Below are positions 45,820-57,053 of a stretch of 64,000 nucleotides of DNA, piece after piece; position 1 is the first letter of the stretch; every line of letters starts with the position of its first letter. A program made the position numbers and the translations under genes. Source of the DNA: Paulownia fortunei (Eukaryota > Streptophyta > Magnoliopsida > Lamiales > Paulowniaceae); NCBI GenBank assembly GCA_019321725.1, contig CM033106.1, positions 16,156,551-16,220,550 of the forward strand. Direction: 5' to 3'. Below the pieces are notes generated by a model. The model worked only from the letters and a program-made list of their open reading frames with translations. It was not told the DNA's origin and searched no databases.

Positions 45820-45900
45820 AAGGGTGTATAAACCCCACTTTCAAAACTCACTTGAAAATTTTCTCTCTCTAGGAGTCTTCAAATGGGTTCACAAGGTAAG
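45820..45900 (+). promoter_or_regulatory. Candidate TATA promoter and short first exon
   Basis: TATAAA at 45827-45832, a CT-rich tract TTTTCTCTCTCTAGG at 45860-45873, then ATGGGTTCACAAG at 45883-45895 followed by GTAAG, a good plant splice donor. This would give a 13-base coding first exon (M-G-S-Q). No second exon is recognised before A2 begins at 46085. It could be a host gene start cut by A2, part of a transposon, or chance. Confidence 0.25.
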
Positions 45901-46084
45901 AACTAATTTTAACTTCCCGTATTATTCTCTCTTCTCCTTTCTTTTGTTTGTTTGGCTTTTTTAAATTTATCTCGTGATTCCTTTAAACTTCTTTAGCTTT
46001 TTAACAAACACTTTCCATACTTCCTCCATGAGCCAATCAAAAGAGTGCCATATAGGGAAAAATAAACTGTCGCTTGCCATGGAA

Positions 46085-48200
46085 TGTTGGGTTCACGCGA
46101 TTTCAGAAAACGTAAACGTAGCGGAATTTAAAATTTTTCAAAAACATAAATATATATTACATCACATGTAATTAAAAAAATTTTTAGAACCCTTTCGCGA
46201 TTATTCAGTTGTGCATTTTATGATAGTTAAAGTAAGAAAGTTTCAGAAACCCTTATCTTGATTTGCATTCCAACTAATATAGACATTGAAACGATTCAAA
46301 TCATTATCCCTGCATGAAAGTATCTCCATGTACTTCAATTCAAAATCTCTTTAATTAAAATCCAATTCGCTTCTAGGATCCCAAATATTATCCTTCTGAC
46401 GGTATCCACACCTTGGATATCCACTCGCAACCGAATCCTCTGCTAATAGTTTTCGATTCGATAATTCTATCCCAAACTAACAATTAGTATTTTAGGTATT
46501 TAATTTAATTCTTAATTGGTGAACTTTTGGAGATTGAAAGGAAAGGAGGGACGAATTTTTGGAGATGAAGAAAACTATTTTTCTTCAATAGAGAGGGGTT
46601 GTTTTTCACATTTTTTCTTCACAAAAATATGCAATAAAATCCAAAAAAAAAAAATGTCTAAGAAGATTGTCAATTAAGGTTACCACAAATCCTTTCCATG
46701 TAGGACTTTTCTTCCTTTTTTATCTCCAACTTTTTTAGTAAGTTTCCTTATTCTATAAGAACTTTTCTTTTTCTTTATTACCTCTTAGAAATTGAATTTA
46801 TAATTCAACTTCCTCTAAGAATTAGATTCCTAATCCAATTTCCTGATAGGCTTCCTACAAGCTCACACCTAATGGGTTTAGGACTAAGTAATTAATTAGG
46901 CCTTATTTTAATTGATCCAATCAATTAAATTAATTTAGTTAATTAATTAGGGTCTTCTTAATTAATTGATCCAATCAATTAATTAAATATTCTAATTGGG
47001 CTCCCTAATCCAATTAGGTCTAATCAATTAATTCAATTAATTAATTGAATTAATTCCACACTTGAATTAATTTAATCCTCATTAATTAATCACATTACTT
47101 AATTTAATCCAACACTTGAATTAATTTCTAGGCTAGAAATGAATTTGTCCAAGTTTTGTGTGTGACCCCTTAGATTCACTTTAAAATAGTCATGGGCTCA
47201 CAACTCTTGCGATTTAGTTAAATAATTAATTGTTCTGATTAATTAATCTAATTAATTAATTATCATATAATTAACTCATTAATTCCAAGAACCCACAAGA
47301 CATGGGAAGCACCTAGCAATGCATTATAAGTCCTAGTCTAAGGTGAATGTGTAAACTTATTTCAATTACGAATACCATTCAAGTATGGTCCTTCCGTCAT
47401 CTAATCTCCCGATTGAGCCTAGGGTATGGATGTTGAGTCAAAACCCCATTAGCTCAATATCTATATTTTCATTTTTAGTAGTTTGACTCGATGATGAATA
47501 ATTAGAAAACCCCACGTCTAATTTCCATCCAACCTTGACCAAGAATTTTAGAATCAAGTATAGTAGAACACATAGGAGATTCATCTATTCATCTAGATAT
47601 GTGACGAATCCTTTGTTGGCCACTCATTAATCTCCATACATGAAGATGTTATACCTAATATAAACCTCTTGTGATTGTCATGTAATCGAGAAATACATCA
47701 AAGTACAACATGTTATGCACAAGGTTATCTTGGTGCTTCAAGTCCAAAGACTAATTCTTGCACTATCATAATGAAAAAAATTTCATTCGACAATAGAATA
47801 TTTTTAATTGGGAATTTTCAGGTGGGGTTGTTCAGTGTACTTGCTCCCTGCAATTATTTGCATACATGCATTAGTATCTTCACACCAATACCTATGGAAT
47901 GAGACATCCTACTTTCAAGCCTGCATCGTATGTGCAAGTCTCAACGAGATCATTGATGTCACATCTCATTGATCCTTGACTTAGAACATTTTAAGATCAC
48001 AGTTTTAGAGGCATATTCCACGATCACCATCATATGCACAATCACGCCCCATAGCTATATGTGATCTAAAAACTTTATCTAATTCTTATGATAAATTTAA
48101 AATAAAGATTGTTATTTAAATAATATTAATATAAATAAGAATGATTCACAAGAGTATAAGAACAGCCAGATCAATTGACGCACCGGACACTACTCTAACA
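46085..48200 (-). repeat. A2 left LTR (3' LTR)
   Basis: 2116 bp, starting TGTTGGGTTCACGCG and ending CACTACTCTAACA. It matches 53458-55630 throughout. The AT-rich TTAATTAATT block at 46880-47110 is typical for this LTR group. No gene inside. Confidence 0.88.
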
Positions 48201-48225
48201 ATCTCCCACTTGCCCTGGAGATAAT
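48201..48225 (-). promoter_or_regulatory. Polypurine tract of A2
   Basis: The minus strand reads CAGGGCAAGTGGGAGAT directly against the LTR end. It is a clear copia-type plus-strand primer site and agrees with the decayed version at 1603. Confidence 0.8.
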
Positions 48226-48249
48226 TACCCTCATATTAAGGCCCATTTT

Positions 48250-49760
48250 CCCCAGATGTCCTTCAAATACTTTTTTAAAGGGTTAAATCAGTAGGTCTGC
48301 TATGTTTTCTACCGAGGCAAATCTTTCCACATTAATGTTGCCTCTACCAATGATTCATAGAATCACGGTATCGCTAATCTATTTGTGCTTGGATCCTTTG
48401 ATGAAACCTTGGCTTCTTTGCTTATGTAATAGCCCCCATTGTTATTGTAGTACTCCATTACTTAATCAATAATGGTTAGAACTACATCTAACACTTGGAT
48501 TAAGTTCCTTATCCAAATAATCCATTTTTTGCAGCATCATATGCTCAAACGTATTCAATCATGGTGGTGGAATCCATAGTTGTTACAAGCTTGTAACTCT
48601 TTCCAACTAACCGTCCCACCATTTAGGATGAACACGAATTCAGAAATAGACTTCAAGTCATCTACTTTAGACTAAAAACTTGATGAAGTATCTAAGTTTC
48701 AGTTCTTCATAACCGTACTTCAAGAAGAAATCCTTAGTGCTTCATAAATACTAAAGATCATCTTTACGGCTTCCAATACTTTTCGCATTGAATTGACTGA
48801 TATTTGCTCGTAACACTCAGAGTATTTCTGATATCAAGTCAGGTACATAGATTTGCATATTTTATGCTTTCTTTCAAGGACGCATAAAACATGTGAATCA
48901 TTATTTTTCTTTCTTTCAAAAGTCTTTGGGGACGAGAACTTCGAAATAAAAATCCCATGACTCATAAACAAGAATCTCTCATAGGATTCTTGCATGCTAA
49001 ACTCTTTTAGCATCTAATCTATATGTACTTGGATCTAGAATAGTCCAAGCATCCTTTCAGATCTATCTCCATAAATCTCAATCCCTAATCCCCAAGATGC
49101 TTATCCCAAATCCCTCTTGGAGAACTTTGTAGATGACAAGTTTTAGTTGACTTCAATATTTCTACATCATTTTTATGAGTAAAATGTCATCAACGTAAAA
49201 CACAACAATCATCACCATACTCCCACTAACCCTCTTGTACACATATGACTCATTCGCATTCATAAGAAAATCAAACCATTTAATTGCTTTAGAGAATCGA
49301 ATGTTCCATATTCGAAAAATTTATTTTGAGTTCTTAACAGATCTCTGAAGCTCGCAAACTTTTTGCTTTTGTTTGTTTGATATGAAGATCTCACACCACT
49401 TAACTTATACCCTTTCTCAATACCCCTATTAAGAAAGAAGGCCTTTATATCCATTTGTCATATCTAGTAGTCATAATACGTAGATATAACTAGCATACTC
49501 TGAATGGACTTTAGCATCATGTCTGGTAAAAGGTATCCTCAATAGTCAACACCTTGACTTTGAGCGTAACACTTTGCTACTAGTCGTACCTTTATAGGTC
49601 ACCACCTCCCCATGTTCTTTAATTTATATTTACAGACCCGTATGCAGCTAATGGGAATAATTTCCACTAATGGGCCCACCAAGGTCAAACCTTGTTGGAG
49701 TACATAGAGTCTATTTTAGATTGCATGGCATTTTGCCAATTTTCGAATTGACGTCATACA
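48250..49760 (-). pseudogene. Copia RT and RNase H remnant (A2)
   Basis: Minus-strand polymerase remnant. At 49186-49200 the strand codes FYVDD followed by ILLI, an intact RT active-site box, preceded by SYVYKRVSGS. Further left are ILG (near 49095), a segment resembling S-M-Q-x-S..F-L-P-M (about 48965-49000), and SW..F....VPK, in the order of the copia RT end. Around 48420-48470 a YYNNNG segment marks the RNase H part. Stops and shifts are frequent; no frame exceeds 64 codons. Confidence 0.65.
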
Positions 49761-49993
49761 TCATTACTCCTTAGTTAGATCAATATTTAAAAAGGACATC
49801 CTCATTGCTGCTCTCTAGTAAGAGACTCTTATCGTATAAGTAGCCTCGAGATCCTTTCAGATCTTATTGGAGGTTGTGTACTAGAAGTTTTAGTAATTTG
49901 TTCATACACCATTGCTACTTGTAAGACAAACTGTTGTTCTTGAACTGTTTCAAGTTTTATGATCTAGCAATTTCTATCTAATATAAATTCATT

Positions 49994-50277
49994 CTTCTCA
50001 AGAAGGTGGTGTCCTTAGAAAACAAACTCCTTTATTCTTAAGAACTATATAAATGGTATTCTTTAGATTAATTTGGATACCCCATAAATTTGCATAAGCT
50101 GGATTCACACCCATCCTATCTCCCACTAACTGTTTCTTCCCAAGAAGATGGTATCCCTAGAAAACAAACTTCTTTGTTCTTAGGAACCATAAAAATGGTA
50201 TTCTTTAGATTCATTTGGATACCCCATAAATTTGCATAAGATGGATTCATATCCATCCTATCTCCCATTAATTGCTT
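49994..50277 (-). repeat. 142-bp tandem duplication in the A2 integrase end
   Basis: Two direct copies, 49994-50135 and 50136-50277, both beginning CTTCYCAAGAAGRTGGT and containing TTTGGATACCCCATAAATTT. The duplicated piece is the GYPK-type integrase end that A1 has only once (2960-3110). So the duplication arose in A2 or its near lineage. Confidence 0.8.
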
Positions 50278-51189
50278 TAAAGAAGCATACCCCCTTTATA
50301 CCCTTAGGTATATATACAAAGGGTCTTTTATCACATCATATCACATATAATGTTTTTGAGCACCGATTTAGATGATATCCTTACTTGATAAGAATATCAT
50401 CGATTTTAGAGTGAATTCCCAAAATGAAGGAGAAAATAAGTGAAACTCAATTTGGATTCACTTAAAGTGATAATCTAATTCTCCAAATCATGAACTTACC
50501 ACCTTAGTATTCTCTTCCTCGATCACATCGACTCTACTTCATATCTAAATTCTTTGAACCCTTCAAAGGATCTTTGAATAATGAAGTAAGAATAGTTCGC
50601 TTGTACACTAACACTTAGTGGACTATTTACGTCCCTTTGGATCACATCCAAAGGCGTGGTTTGCTCCATTTATCCCACAAATGGTGATTTGGCCATGTTT
50701 TCCTAGAGATAAGATTTACAGTTGGCACCTCATGTAAGTCCAAAAGGTCAAGCAAAGGTACCATCTTTTGAACTATTTCTTTAGAGATATGACCTAATCT
50801 AGCTTACCACAAGTATGCACTGTTTTGATTATCTAATTCTTAGATTACTTTGTTGATTATGTAGCATGGAATGTTGGGATTGTAAGTTCATTTGTTAATG
50901 TAGCAAAGACAATTAACTAATATTATCCTAATTCCATCTAGAGTTAAGTGGATCATTCCTATAGCCAATAAAGCAACACTTACTTTATTCTCAAGCTTAA
51001 GGATCGTCTTTTATGTTAGTCTCTATTTTTCTTGTCATCTACTGCAACCCCTTATAAAGATGGGATCATATTCGATATCCAATATCCAATATCCAAAGAA
51101 AAAATTTATCAACCTTAATGGTTGATATCAACAATGTATAAACTTGAATTACAACTCCTTCTAATTCAACTAAGCAAGTCAATACTTGT

Positions 51190-51229
51190 GTTTCCTCTTT
51201 CTATGCCCTAAATATCCACAATGGTGACA
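51190..51229 (-). pseudogene. Copia gag zinc knuckle remnant (A2)
   Basis: The minus strand reads CHHCGYLGHRKR, giving C-x2-C-x4-H, the start of the gag nucleocapsid knuckle; the last cysteine is not evident. It corresponds to 4170-4208 in A1. About 2.2 kb lie between it and the primer site, much more than an average copia gag needs. Confidence 0.6.
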
Positions 51230-51477
51230 AATATCTATATTGAGATGGTAAGTTTGTTTGTTTGTCTAGATTATCCTATGTGGAATTACTAGCGATAACC
51301 ATTATCCTATGTGAGACAGAAATTTAAGCATTCATTCAATTAATATCCATTTATGATATGATCTTTAATCATAAATGTCTCCCACTATTTTATTGAAATC
51401 CCATCACCCTTTAAATGGAAATTTGGGAAATCTAATTTCTTAGTGGGCTTGAGGTCCAACTGGCCTTGCAATACACC

Positions 51478-51603
51478 CCAATTTTATGAGCCCATACAAC
51501 AAAACTAAAAGGTAGCTAACAACATTAGCAATTGCATTTCCATACAACCCTCAATCTATTTTGCCTCGCCTCTTCCCATACACCCTAATTTTATGAGCCC
51601 ATA
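51478..51603 (-). repeat. Paired leader motif (A2)
   Basis: CCAATTTTATGAGCCCATA at 51478-51496 and CTAATTTTATGAGCCCATA at 51585-51603, 107 bp apart. It lies in the same order and nearly the same spacing as in A1. Function unknown. Confidence 0.6.
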
Positions 51604-52654
51604 TGGTACTAAGTGTCAAATATTACCCATCAAACATCCATGTAGACGGAGTATCTAAACATCCCATGACTCATGACCAACGATAAAGATGAGTCCACCC
51701 CATGGGTATCTCAATGCTTAGTAGTAGTCACAGCTTGCCTACACTGTGCACATCTCACAACTCATAACCAATGGACTAAATATGGTAGCGTATCGGCATA
51801 CCACTACTTTTGATGGAAGGTATGGAAGATTGGGTCCCATCCAATATTGCCCATTTACGCTTGATATTGAACTAATAAAGGTTCTCAACTTGAAATATTT
51901 TTAAGTGAGGGTCATACTAGATTTATTATACAAGGTCTCATCGTTTTCTTCTCTTGTTTATTTAATGTTCACTATCCTCATGATGACAAGCATATATCAT
52001 AAGGAAGCATTAAATAAATACAACATGTATCACATACATCTTAAAATAAATAGATGATTTGAGCCTTTAATCCTATGCGATCCACTCGAGCCAAAGTGGA
52101 TCTAGGTCAATCTAAGGGTGATAATTAAAATACAAATAGACCTATCTATTACATAAATATATCCCATACATTCATGGACCTTGTTTCCTCGCTTTTCCTC
52201 CATCTTCATTCAATCTTTTTGTAATGCCTGCCAAATTACAAAAAGATTAACCTCACCGCCTAATTTTACTCTCATTACATTTGCTAAAACTACAAAAAAC
52301 CTTAGAACAATTCCAAGGGGAGATACATAGGAGTGAGATAGAAGTACATCAAGAATAAAATAAAGAAAGGTGAGACTCGCAGACCTCATTTTAATTAAAA
52401 CCCCAAAATAACCAATTATGCATAAAATTAAACCAATCACATTGGCTTAGACTCCATGATCATCCAATTAGCATGCTTAACATAAATCATCACATGATAA
52501 TGAAAACATATAAATTTATCGATTATGTTATGTGCAATTTCTTTTAAATATGGGATTTTTATGAAAAATGATTTTTCAAAAATTAAAATTAACATTTAAT
52601 TTTAAAATGAAAAATCATAAACTTCACGTAATAATTACGTAACAAGGCGGGATG

Positions 52655-53015
52655 GACAACAGTTCAATAAGGCTATCGCCCATCGGGCAGTTGGGTGCCT
52701 ACACATCGGGTGCCAGCTAGAAACCCGACGCCCGTACGTTGGGTGCTGGCTGTCCACCCAATGTCACACGTTGGGTGGCTAGGCGCTCGCACGTCAGGTG
52801 GTCGGCAGCCTACTCGACGTCATACATTAGGTGGCTGGGTGCCCCATACACCGCATGCCAGCAGGCAACCCGCCGCCCGACGTCAGGTGGCCGACAGCCC
52901 ACCCGACGTCACATGTCGGGTGGCTGGGCTCCCGCCCGATGTCACACGTCGGGTGCCGGAGCCTGCGCGCTGGGTGCCTAGTAGCCCACCTGATGTCACA
53001 CGTCAGGTGGCGGCA
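52655..53015 (-). repeat. GC-rich tandem array with dyad symmetry in the A2 leader
   Basis: About 7 to 9 degenerate units with the core CCCGACGTCACACGTCGGGTGG, variants of which (CCAATGTCACACGTTGGGTGG, CCTGATGTCACACGTCAGGTGG) keep the pairing between the two arms. It is embedded in very AT-rich DNA. The units contain the ACGTCA/TGACGT core known from plant bZIP sites, though no binding is shown. Overlapping open frames over 52695-53088 result from the array and do not look like a protein. Confidence 0.8.
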
Positions 53016-53440
53016 CTCTAATTTTTATTTTATTTTTATTTTTAATTTTTTTAATGTCCAAGAATTGAAGATTTTCACAAAATCTTGATTTCATAGTTTC
53101 TTGATCTCATTAAGAATTCTTGATTTCTTGATCTCATAAATTTTTTTTGAAAACTTGATAAAAACTAATTTTCTTGATCAAGAAATCAACTTATTTGATT
53201 TTTTATTTCTTGCCATGTTTCAAGAAATTCAAGATTTCACAAATCTTGAAATTCTTGAAAATCAAGAAATCTAATTTCTTAACTTGTCTCAGTTCTTAAA
53301 ATGTTTGAACATTTAAAACGATTAATAATATTAATCCTAAACAAAGAAATTAATTGATTCAAAACCAATCTCATATATAAATATTTAATCTATCACATAA
53401 ATTAAATAAACATAATCAAAAGGTATCAAAAACGCACAAA

Positions 53441-53457
53441 CCTTGACTTTGATACCA
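53441..53457 (-). promoter_or_regulatory. tRNA-iMet primer binding site (A2)
   Basis: The minus strand reads TGGTATCAAAGTCAAGG, adjacent to the right LTR. It is a good match to the initiator tRNA primer site of plant copia elements and marks the 5' end of the internal region. Confidence 0.8.
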
Positions 53458-55630
53458 ACGTTCATGCGATCCCGAGAAACGTATACGCAGCGGAATTTAA
53501 AATTTTTCAAAAATATAAATATATATTACATCACATGTAATTAAAATGAATACCGGAACCTTTTTGCGATTATTCAGTTGTACGTTTTCTATTAGTTAAA
53601 GTAAGAAAGTTTCAAAAACCCTTACCTTGATTTGCACTTTGGCTGATGTAGGGATTGAAATGATTCAAATCGTTATCCCTGCATGAAAGTATCTCCATGT
53701 TCTTCAATTCAAAACCTCTTTGATTGAAATCTGATTTGCTTCTAGGATTCCAAATATTATCCCTCTAATGGTATCTACACATTGGATGCTCACTCGCAAC
53801 CGAATCCTACGCTAGTAGTTTTCGATTCAATAATTCTATCCCAAAATAATTTTGTTTAGAACAAGAACATACTAACAATTAGTATTTTAGGTATTTAATT
53901 TAATTCTTAATTCAACAATTGAATCAAGAATTAAACTAGATAAAAGGCTGGTTAACTTTTAGAGATTAAAAGAAAATGAGGGATGATTTTTTGGAGATGA
54001 AGAAAACTATTTTTCTTCAAGAGAGAGGGCTGTTTTCCATATTTTCTCTTCATAAAAATCTGCAATAAAATCCCCATAAAAAACGTCCAAGAAGATTGTC
54101 AATAAAGGCTACCACAAGTCCTTTCCATATAGGACTCTTATTCCTTTCTTATCTCGAACTCTTTTAAAAAGTTTCCTTATTCTATAAGAACTTTCCTTTT
54201 TTCCTTATTACCGCTTAGAAATTGAATTCTCAATTCAACTTCCGATAGGAATTGGATTCCCAATCTAATTTTTTGATGGGCTTCCTACAAGTCCACACCT
54301 AATAGGCATAAGCTTAAGTAATCAAGTAGGCCCTATTTTAATTGATCTAATCAATTAAATTAATTTATTTAATTAATTAAGCACATCTTAATTAATTGAT
54401 CCAATCAATTAATTAAATATTCCAATTGGACTTCCTAATCCAATTAGGTGCAATCAATTAATCCATTTAATTAATTTAATTAATTCCACACTTGAATTAA
54501 TTTAATCCTCATTAATTAATCACATTAATTAATTTAATCCAACATTTGGATTAATTTCTAAGCTAGAAATGGACATATCCAAGTTTTGTGTGTGACCCCT
54601 TAGTTTTACTTTAAGCTAGTCATGGGCTCACAACTCTTGTGATTTTGTTGAATAATTAATTGTTCTTATTAATTAATCCAATTAATTAATTCACTTAGAA
54701 TTAACTCATTAATTGCAAGAACCCACAAGACATGAAAAGCACCTAGCAATGCATCATGACTCCTAGTCTAAGGTGAATGTACGACCTATTTCAATTACGA
54801 ATGCCATGCAAGTACGGTCCTCCCGTCATCTAACCTACCGATTGAGCTTAGGGCATGGATGTTGAGTCGAAACCCCATTAGCTCAATAACTATGTTTCCA
54901 TTCCTAGTAGCTTGACTTGATGATGAATAATTAGGAAACCTCACGTCTAATTTCCATCCAACCTTGGCCAAGGATTTTAGAGTCAAGTAAAGTGGAACAT
55001 ATAAGAGATTCACCTATTCATCTAGATAGGTGACGGATCCTTTGTTGGCTACTCATTAATCTCCATACATGAAGATGTTACACCCAATATAAACCCCTTG
55101 TGATTGTCATGCAATCAGAAAATACATCAAAGTACAACATGTCATGCACAAGGTTAGCATGGTGCCTCAAGTCCAATGACTAATTCTTGCACTATCGTAG
55201 CGAGAAAATTCTCATTCGACAATAGAATATTTTTCAATTGGGAATTTTCAGGTGGGGTTATTTAGTATACTTATTCCCAATAAGCATCCGCATACATGCA
55301 CTAGTGTTTCCATACCAATACCTATGGAATGAGGCATCCTCATTTCGAGCCTGCATCGTATGCGCAAGTCTCAACTGGATCATTAATGTCCTATCTCATT
55401 AATCCTTGACTTGGAACGTTTTAAGATCACAACTTTAGAGGCATATTCCACGATCAATATCATATGCGCAACCACGCCCCATAGGTATATGTGATCTAAG
55501 GACTTTATCTAATTCTTATGATGAATTTAAGATAAAAATTGCCATTTAAATGATATTAATATAAATAAGAATGATTCACAAGAGTGTAAGAATAACCAGA
55601 TCAATTGGCTTTTCGAGCACTACTTTAACA
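53458..55630 (-). repeat. A2 right LTR (5' LTR)
   Basis: About 2.17 kb, ending CACTACTTTAACA at 55630. The inner edge is decayed: GTTCATGCGATCCC aligns to GTTCACGCGATTTC of the left LTR, but the TGTTGG before it is gone. It has the same AT-rich block (54330-54540) and no gene. Confidence 0.85.
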
Positions 55631-56039
55631 TGGAGGTGGCGCGCGCCACTCTTCTCTCTCTTGCATGCGTTCGAACTGGGCAGCTCGAGATGGTGAAGGA
55701 TACATGGAGCAAAATAATTGGCAGCCTGCTACTAGGTTATGGGCTCACCATCCTTCTCTTCTGTAAACACTTAAGCTGGAAGTTTGAGCATCCATTCTCT
55801 GCCTTCAGCTTGAGTGATATCATCATCTGATATATCTGTTGTCCTCGCTGGCCGAAACGATATCATCCAAGGAGGAGCGATATCTCCGCGGTCTTCACTG
55901 ACAGATCGAGCACAACACTCGAGCTGCCCATGTCGTCTATTTTAGCAGATGTTACGATAGCTCGAGCGCTGGTTGGTTGCTCCATCATTGCCAGAAGCTC
56001 AAGGGTAGCACTCGAGCTATAGGCAGCCAACTTCTCCAA
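55631..56039. other. Unassigned segment right of A2
   Basis: Higher GC than the flanks. A 66-codon plus frame (55630-55830) includes a short hydrophobic stretch (GSLLLGYGLTILLF) but has no recognised relatives and starts exactly at the A2 junction. I would not call it a gene. Sequence from 55970 drifts into the 81-bp repeat array. Confidence 0.3.
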
Positions 56040-56360
56040 CAGCTTGAGCTACATGCTGCCAATATCTCCATGCTCGAGCTGTGGGTTGCAGATGTCTTCA
56101 GCAATGGCTCGAGCTGCTGGTTACATAAGCTATATACTGCCAATAGCTTTATGCTCGAGCTACGGGTTGCAGACGTCTTCGACAATGGCTCGAGCTGTTG
56201 TTTGCTCGAGTTGCATGTTGCCAATATCTCTATGCTCTAGCTGCAAGTTGCAGACGTCTTCGAAAATTGCTTGAGCTGCATGCTGCCAATATCTCTGTTC
56301 TCAAGCTGTGGGTTGTAGACGTCTTCGGCAATGGCTTGAGCTGCTGTTTGCTTGAGCTAT
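56040..56360 (+). repeat. 81-bp (27-codon) tandem array
   Basis: Four related units with CTGCCAATA-like anchors at 56056, 56137, 56218 and 56283, so periods are 81, 81 and 65 bp. Each unit holds a CTCGAGCTG block, TTGCAGACGTCTTC and CAATGGCT. The first periods are multiples of three, and frames on both strands stay open, giving a repeated peptide of the type ANISMLEL..VADVF.NGSSC. It lies just upstream of a transposon-type ORF and may be its low-complexity N-terminal part. Confidence 0.85.
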
Positions 56361-57053
56361 TTCCAGTCGGCAGTAGTTCAAGCAATCAGTTCACATGCTG
56401 TTGTTCCTTGCTCCCCATCGGATGTAATGCTTAGTTCAAGTATTCCAAATCTTGTTAGAGTTAATGTTGATATCTCAAGGGGTTTTGCAGTTACATCTTC
56501 AAGTGTGGTTGTGTCAACAAATTGTATTTCATCTTCTATTTTTCTAATTTCTTGTAATCATTTCCCCCGAGTGGTGGTCCAGTTGATCTTTCATACCTTG
56601 AGGGATATTCCCTTGAGAGAATTAAAGTTATTCTTAGTCTTCCAGAAGGTGATATCAAGTTTTGAGAGGATGAAGAGTCGTTTGAACCTAGCAAGAGTTT
56701 TCATAGTTTGAGTAAGGGTAGTAGTCCGTCAGGATATTTTGAATCTGATAATGGGGAAGGGGATTCTTCACCTCATAATATAGGTGTTTCACCTGAAGTG
56801 TTAGGTTCCTACTCCATGAGTCAATCCCATTCAGTTTCTTCTCGTGTAATTGATGTTAAGAAATATGATACTATTTTGAGTCTTGATAATCTTAGGTTAG
56901 TGTGGAAAAAGCTTTCTATATATACTTGTCATAGGTTTGTTCGTCCTAAGAAAGGTTAACAAATTATGACTCATCTTCAAGGGTATTTTACGGCCTACAT
57001 AGCTTATTTCACTTGTGGTCTCACTATCCTTCCCAAACCTTTACTTATCGAGG
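56352..57053 (+). pseudogene. Transposon-associated ORF, N-terminal part
   Basis: Frames at 56352-56711 and 56708-56959 overlap by 4 bp and, after a stop at 56957, run on in the same frame through HLQGYFTAYIAYF and TIPLPKPLLIEV to 57053. The end resembles the start of the plant 'putative gypsy type transposon' domain, where a Y-x-x-x-x-F-x-x-G-L-x-x-P-L-x-x-x-L pattern is usual. The serine-rich stretch before it (GYFESDNGEGDSS) looks disordered. The partner is on the other side of the LTR at 59142. The role of such proteins in transposition is unclear. Confidence 0.55.

Larger units (their letters stand above)
46080..55635 (-). mobile_element. Complete copia element A2 (two LTRs, decayed pol)
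   Basis: A 9.5-kb minus-strand Ty1/copia retrotransposon (46085-55630). Flanks are TGGAA (46080-46084) and TGGAG (55631-55635), a target duplication with one change. Both LTRs, the polypurine tract, primer site and a gag-to-RNase H series of remnants are present. The two LTRs differ at many sites and one LTR start is decayed, so the insertion is old. Same family as A1, C1 and the LTR pieces at 18544-21616 and 57054-59161. It sits between the candidate promoter on the left and the tandem-repeat ORF on the right. Confidence 0.88.

Noticed and set aside
52695..53088. Arginine- and proline-rich overlapping open frames
   Set aside because: They follow from the GC-rich tandem array; all frames are open at once and the array lies in a copia leader.
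55630..55830. 66-codon frame with hydrophobic segment next to A2
   Set aside because: It begins on the insertion junction and has no recognised relatives or promoter; reported only as unassigned sequence.
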